Assembly: GCA_938075585.1 (NCBI GenBank)
Contig: CALJHG010000011.1
Span: 1 to 37,485, forward strand
Reading direction: 5' to 3'
Source of the DNA: an uncultured Gammaproteobacteria bacterium
Lineage (GTDB): Bacteria > Pseudomonadota > Gammaproteobacteria > Ga0077536
DNA: 37,485 nucleotides
A program made the position numbers and the translations under genes. Shown here piece after piece: positions 35,634 to 37,485 of this stretch. The notes under the pieces were generated by a model. That model saw nothing but the letters and a program-made list of their open reading frames with translations, searched no databases and was not told the DNA's origin. Every line of letters begins with the position of its first letter. The stretch's first letter is position 1.

Positions 35634-36293
35634 TTGATAGAATTGTATACCGCGCCTACACCAAACGGGTGGAAAGCCACAATAACTCTAGAAGAACTGG
35701 GGGTTCCGTATAAACTTCACTCCATCGACTTGTCCAAAAGGGAGCAACACACAACCGCATTTCTTGAGCTCAATCCAAATGGAAGGATCCCCGTTATAGT
35801 AGACGCAGAGAGTAACATAACTATATTTGAATCTGGCGCGCTCATGTTGTATCTCGCAGATAAATTTGGAGCCTTAATACCCACCAATCCTCACGGTCGT
35901 TGGACCACAATCCAATGGCTAATGTTTCAAATGGGCGGGATCGGTCCTATGCAAGGTCAGGCAGTTACTTTCGAAAGATATTTCAACGAGGATGTGCCAG
36001 CCGCCAGACGTCGCTATAAAAATGAAACTCGCAGACTATATGAAGTATTAAATACGCGTCTAGCGGTAGTCGAATACTTGGCCGATAGCTATAGTATCGC
36101 AGACATAGCAAACTGGGCTTGGGTCAAAACCCATCGCTGGGCTCGCATCCCTGTAGATGGTCTCGAGCATCTTCAACGGTGGATAGACGCAATAGCAAGT
36201 AGGCCCGCAGTTGCCAAAGGTATTGAAATACCACCTCCTGCAGGTAGCGCGGATAAGCAAAAAGCGCTCGGCTCAGCAATGACAACAAACTGA
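35634..36293 (+). CDS. Glutathione S-transferase, Nu-class / YfcG-like disulfide-bond oxidoreductase
   Basis: The 219-residue protein aligns by eye with E. coli YfcG. It starts IELYTAPTPNGWKATITLEELG, has the cis-proline NGRIPVIVD and the glutathione-binding FESGALMLYLA, then QWLMFQMGGIGPMQGQ, and the C-terminal YSIADIANWAWV. Nu-class enzymes bind two glutathiones and reduce disulfides or peroxides. Some relatives work in aryl-ether breakdown. The start is TTG, six bases after AGGGGA, giving the usual short N-terminus. It lies 68 bases after the SDR gene, so the two may be co-transcribed. Confidence 0.9.
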   Translation: MIELYTAPTPNGWKATITLEELGVPYKLHSIDLSKREQHTTAFLELNPNGRIPVIVDAESNITIFESGALMLYLADKFGALIPTNPHGRWTTIQWLMFQMGGIGPMQGQAVTFERYFNEDVPAARRRYKNETRRLYEVLNTRLAVVEYLADSYSIADIANWAWVKTHRWARIPVDGLEHLQRWIDAIASRPAVAKGIEIPPPAGSADKQKALGSAMTTN

Positions 36294-36306
36294 ACCGGAT
36301 GTCTTT

Positions 36307-37176
36307 TTAGCGTCCCTCGGGACGCAAGGCAAAACCTTTTTGGATCGAGGGATTATTGGCTGTAATTTCTTCGTACCTCAGTTGCCATATTTTAATGTAA
36401 TTGTAAAAAGGCACGTTCGGGTACAAATGATGTATCAAGTGATAATTATGGTAACCCAGAAATGGAGTTAGTACCCACTCCCAACCAATCCTAGTAGTAG
36501 TCGCTTGGTACTTATCCTGCCTGGCTGATATGTCCGCGGGAAAATGTGGTAGAAACACAAAGAAGAAGCCTATCAATCCCAATCCTATGCGAGATGGTAA
36601 AAACCATAAAACAAACAATTCTGCCGCTAAACCATTCACTGCAAAAGCGGCTACAATTGTTAAAAATACAATTGCATATACATAGACAGCGAGTCGGAGT
36701 CGCTTGGTAGTATTACTGCCATCCTGAAAAAATTTCACTACATAGAACACATCAAAATTAGCCCACCTTAATGGCAAAACCCACCATGCGCCATGATGCA
36801 TGAAGTTATCCGGATCGTCCGCCGAGGTAGTATTTGCGTGATGCGCCAAATGAATCCAGCGGGCAACTTCCAGTGGGGCAGCTGGAAGTTGCAGAAGCAA
36901 AGGAACCCGACCAAACAAGTCGTTTAAAAATTGGTTAGTTGATACCGAGCCATGCAGAGACTCATGCATGGGAGTAAACAGCACGTAAAGAGCAAACCCG
37001 TTTACTAGGCACGCCGCCCACATCGGAATGTATCCCAAAACCGCAGCCATCGTAGAAACAATAAACATCCCGTACCCAATCAACAAATAGACTAGTGACG
37101 GCAACGCCAGAGCCGGAACTTGACGCAGCTCAGCAAAATATTCATCTTTAGTAGGCATGGTTCTGTCAATCACCAC
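36307..37176 (-). CDS. Membrane fatty-acid desaturase / carotenoid-hydroxylase-like protein
   Basis: The 289-residue protein has four or more membrane segments and three histidine boxes of the di-iron desaturase superfamily: HESLHG, HLAHHANT and the late HNYHLIHHLYP. These bind the two irons that activate oxygen. Members hydroxylate or desaturate fatty acids, carotenoids and other lipids; the substrate is not clear here. The GTG start is backed by a strong GGGAGG six bases upstream; the next possible start is an ATG six codons in. It converges on the GST gene, 13 bases between stops. Upstream are three 9-bp direct repeats. Confidence 0.82.
   Translation of the reverse strand: MVIDRTMPTKDEYFAELRQVPALALPSLVYLLIGYGMFIVSTMAAVLGYIPMWAACLVNGFALYVLFTPMHESLHGSVSTNQFLNDLFGRVPLLLQLPAAPLEVARWIHLAHHANTTSADDPDNFMHHGAWWVLPLRWANFDVFYVVKFFQDGSNTTKRLRLAVYVYAIVFLTIVAAFAVNGLAAELFVLWFLPSRIGLGLIGFFFVFLPHFPADISARQDKYQATTTRIGWEWVLTPFLGYHNYHLIHHLYPNVPFYNYIKIWQLRYEEITANNPSIQKGFALRPEGR
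36310..36341 (+). terminator. Possible terminator between GST and desaturase genes
   Basis: GCGTCC (36310-36315) and GGACGC (36320-36325) form a six-base GC-rich stem with a CTCG loop. A small AAGG/CCTT stem follows, then five T at 36337-36341. It would act on the plus strand, after the GST gene. The stem is formed by the last codons of the convergent desaturase gene, so it could be coincidental. Confidence 0.35.
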
Positions 37177-37485
37177 TCCATCCCTCCCTCACTAGAATTA
37201 CCACACACTTACATAACTTACACAACTTACACAAAAACAACAAACAATCACGAGCTTAGATGACGCGACACGCGATGTAGGCAAAGCTTTAGCAGCTTTA
37301 CTTTGAATTTGTTAAATTTGAATGCAGCGGGATCCCCACGTTAGAACCATACACGCGCATCAATTGATACAAGATAAATTTCATATTTTACTCTTAATTT
37401 TACTAAAGCAATCATATTTATATTTATAAATATATAATTATATTGAAATAAATTTAGTTTTTTTTAAAATACTACAATACAATTC
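37177..37485. other. Right-end non-coding region upstream of the desaturase gene
   Basis: I see no gene in these 309 bases. The part next to the desaturase holds its ribosome binding site and the triple 9-bp repeat. The last 120 or so bases are extremely AT-rich and include the 16-bp palindrome TATATTTATAAATATA at 37419-37434. This is probably a promoter region, and it continues past the window edge. Confidence 0.5.
37207..37233. repeat. Three 9-bp tandem repeats upstream of the desaturase gene
   Basis: ACTTACATA, ACTTACACA and ACTTACACA follow each other directly at 37207-37215, 37216-37224 and 37225-37233. Read on the desaturase strand the unit is TGTGTAAGT. The array starts 31 bases before the GTG start codon, so it would lie in the leader or promoter. 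It may bind a regulator or reflect slippage. Confidence 0.55.

Noticed and set aside
37419-37434. The 16-bp palindrome TATATTTATAAATATA
   Set aside because: It sits in DNA that is nearly all A and T, where such palindromes are expected by chance.
34618-37485. A right-hand attachment repeat of the ssrA 3' end
   Set aside because: I looked for a second copy of the sequence around GGTTCGACTCC and GCCTCCACCA downstream and found none in the window, so no element border can be called.
1-37485. CRISPR arrays, insertion sequences, integrases and rRNA genes
   Set aside because: No regularly spaced repeats, transposase or integrase reading frames, or rRNA segments are seen anywhere in the window.

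Overview
The window is a compact stretch of a gammaproteobacterial chromosome with moderately low GC (low to mid 40s percent by eye) and 36 protein genes plus tmRNA. The evidence for the group is gene order. The run leuB-asd-fimV-truA-trpF-trpB-trpA-accD-folC-dedD-cvpA, the dnaK/dnaJ/dapB/carA/carB/greA/rlmE/ftsH/glmM series, and the fur/bamE/rnfH/ratA/smpB/ssrA neighbourhood are all arrangements known from Pseudomonas-like and related Gammaproteobacteria. HrcA is present (absent from E. coli). The lineage cannot be named more closely from the sequence alone; an uncultured marine-type gammaproteobacterium is a reasonable guess.

Layout. Positions 1-9517 are all on the minus strand: leuB, asd, a very short FimV-like protein, truA, trpF, trpB, trpA, accD, folC, dedD and the N-terminal part of cvpA, which runs off the left edge. 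Positions 9518-9638 form a divergent control region with four copies of a TTTTACA box, from which dapC and dapD read rightward. Positions 11668-27498 are again minus strand: hrcA, grpE, dnaK, dnaJ, dapB and a Gfo/Idh/MocA oxidoreductase, a rho-independent terminator, then carA, carB, greA, rlmE, ftsH and glmM. nadK and recN (plus) converge on fur (minus). fur diverges from bamE across a perfect 14-bp palindrome. bamE converges on rnfH and ratA, which sit downstream of a sodium:neurotransmitter-symporter-family transporter. smpB and ssrA (tmRNA) lie side by side on the plus strand. After ssrA the character changes: an SDR oxidoreductase, a Nu-class (YfcG-like) glutathione transferase and, on the opposite strand, a membrane fatty-acid desaturase/hydroxylase-like protein, with operator-like palindromes and short repeats between them.

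Functional themes. Lysine/diaminopimelate synthesis is well represented by asd, dapB, dapC and dapD (succinylase branch). The window also holds the last steps of tryptophan synthesis (trpF, trpB, trpA), leucine (leuB), carbamoyl phosphate (carAB), the heat-shock chaperone set with its repressor (hrcA-grpE-dnaK-dnaJ), FtsH, and the trans-translation pair smpB/ssrA (tag ANEDNYALAA).

Most of the window is ordinary core genome and I see no clear novel multi-gene defence or mobile system. The points most worth a second look are the TTTTACA box cluster between leuB and dapC, the miniature FimV, the palindrome between fur and bamE, the paired palindromes upstream of the post-ssrA SDR gene, HrcA with no visible CIRCE element, and a GlmM whose active-site loop reads SASHNM instead of SASHNP. 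About a third of the genes appear to start with GTG or TTG and many lack a clear Shine-Dalgarno sequence.
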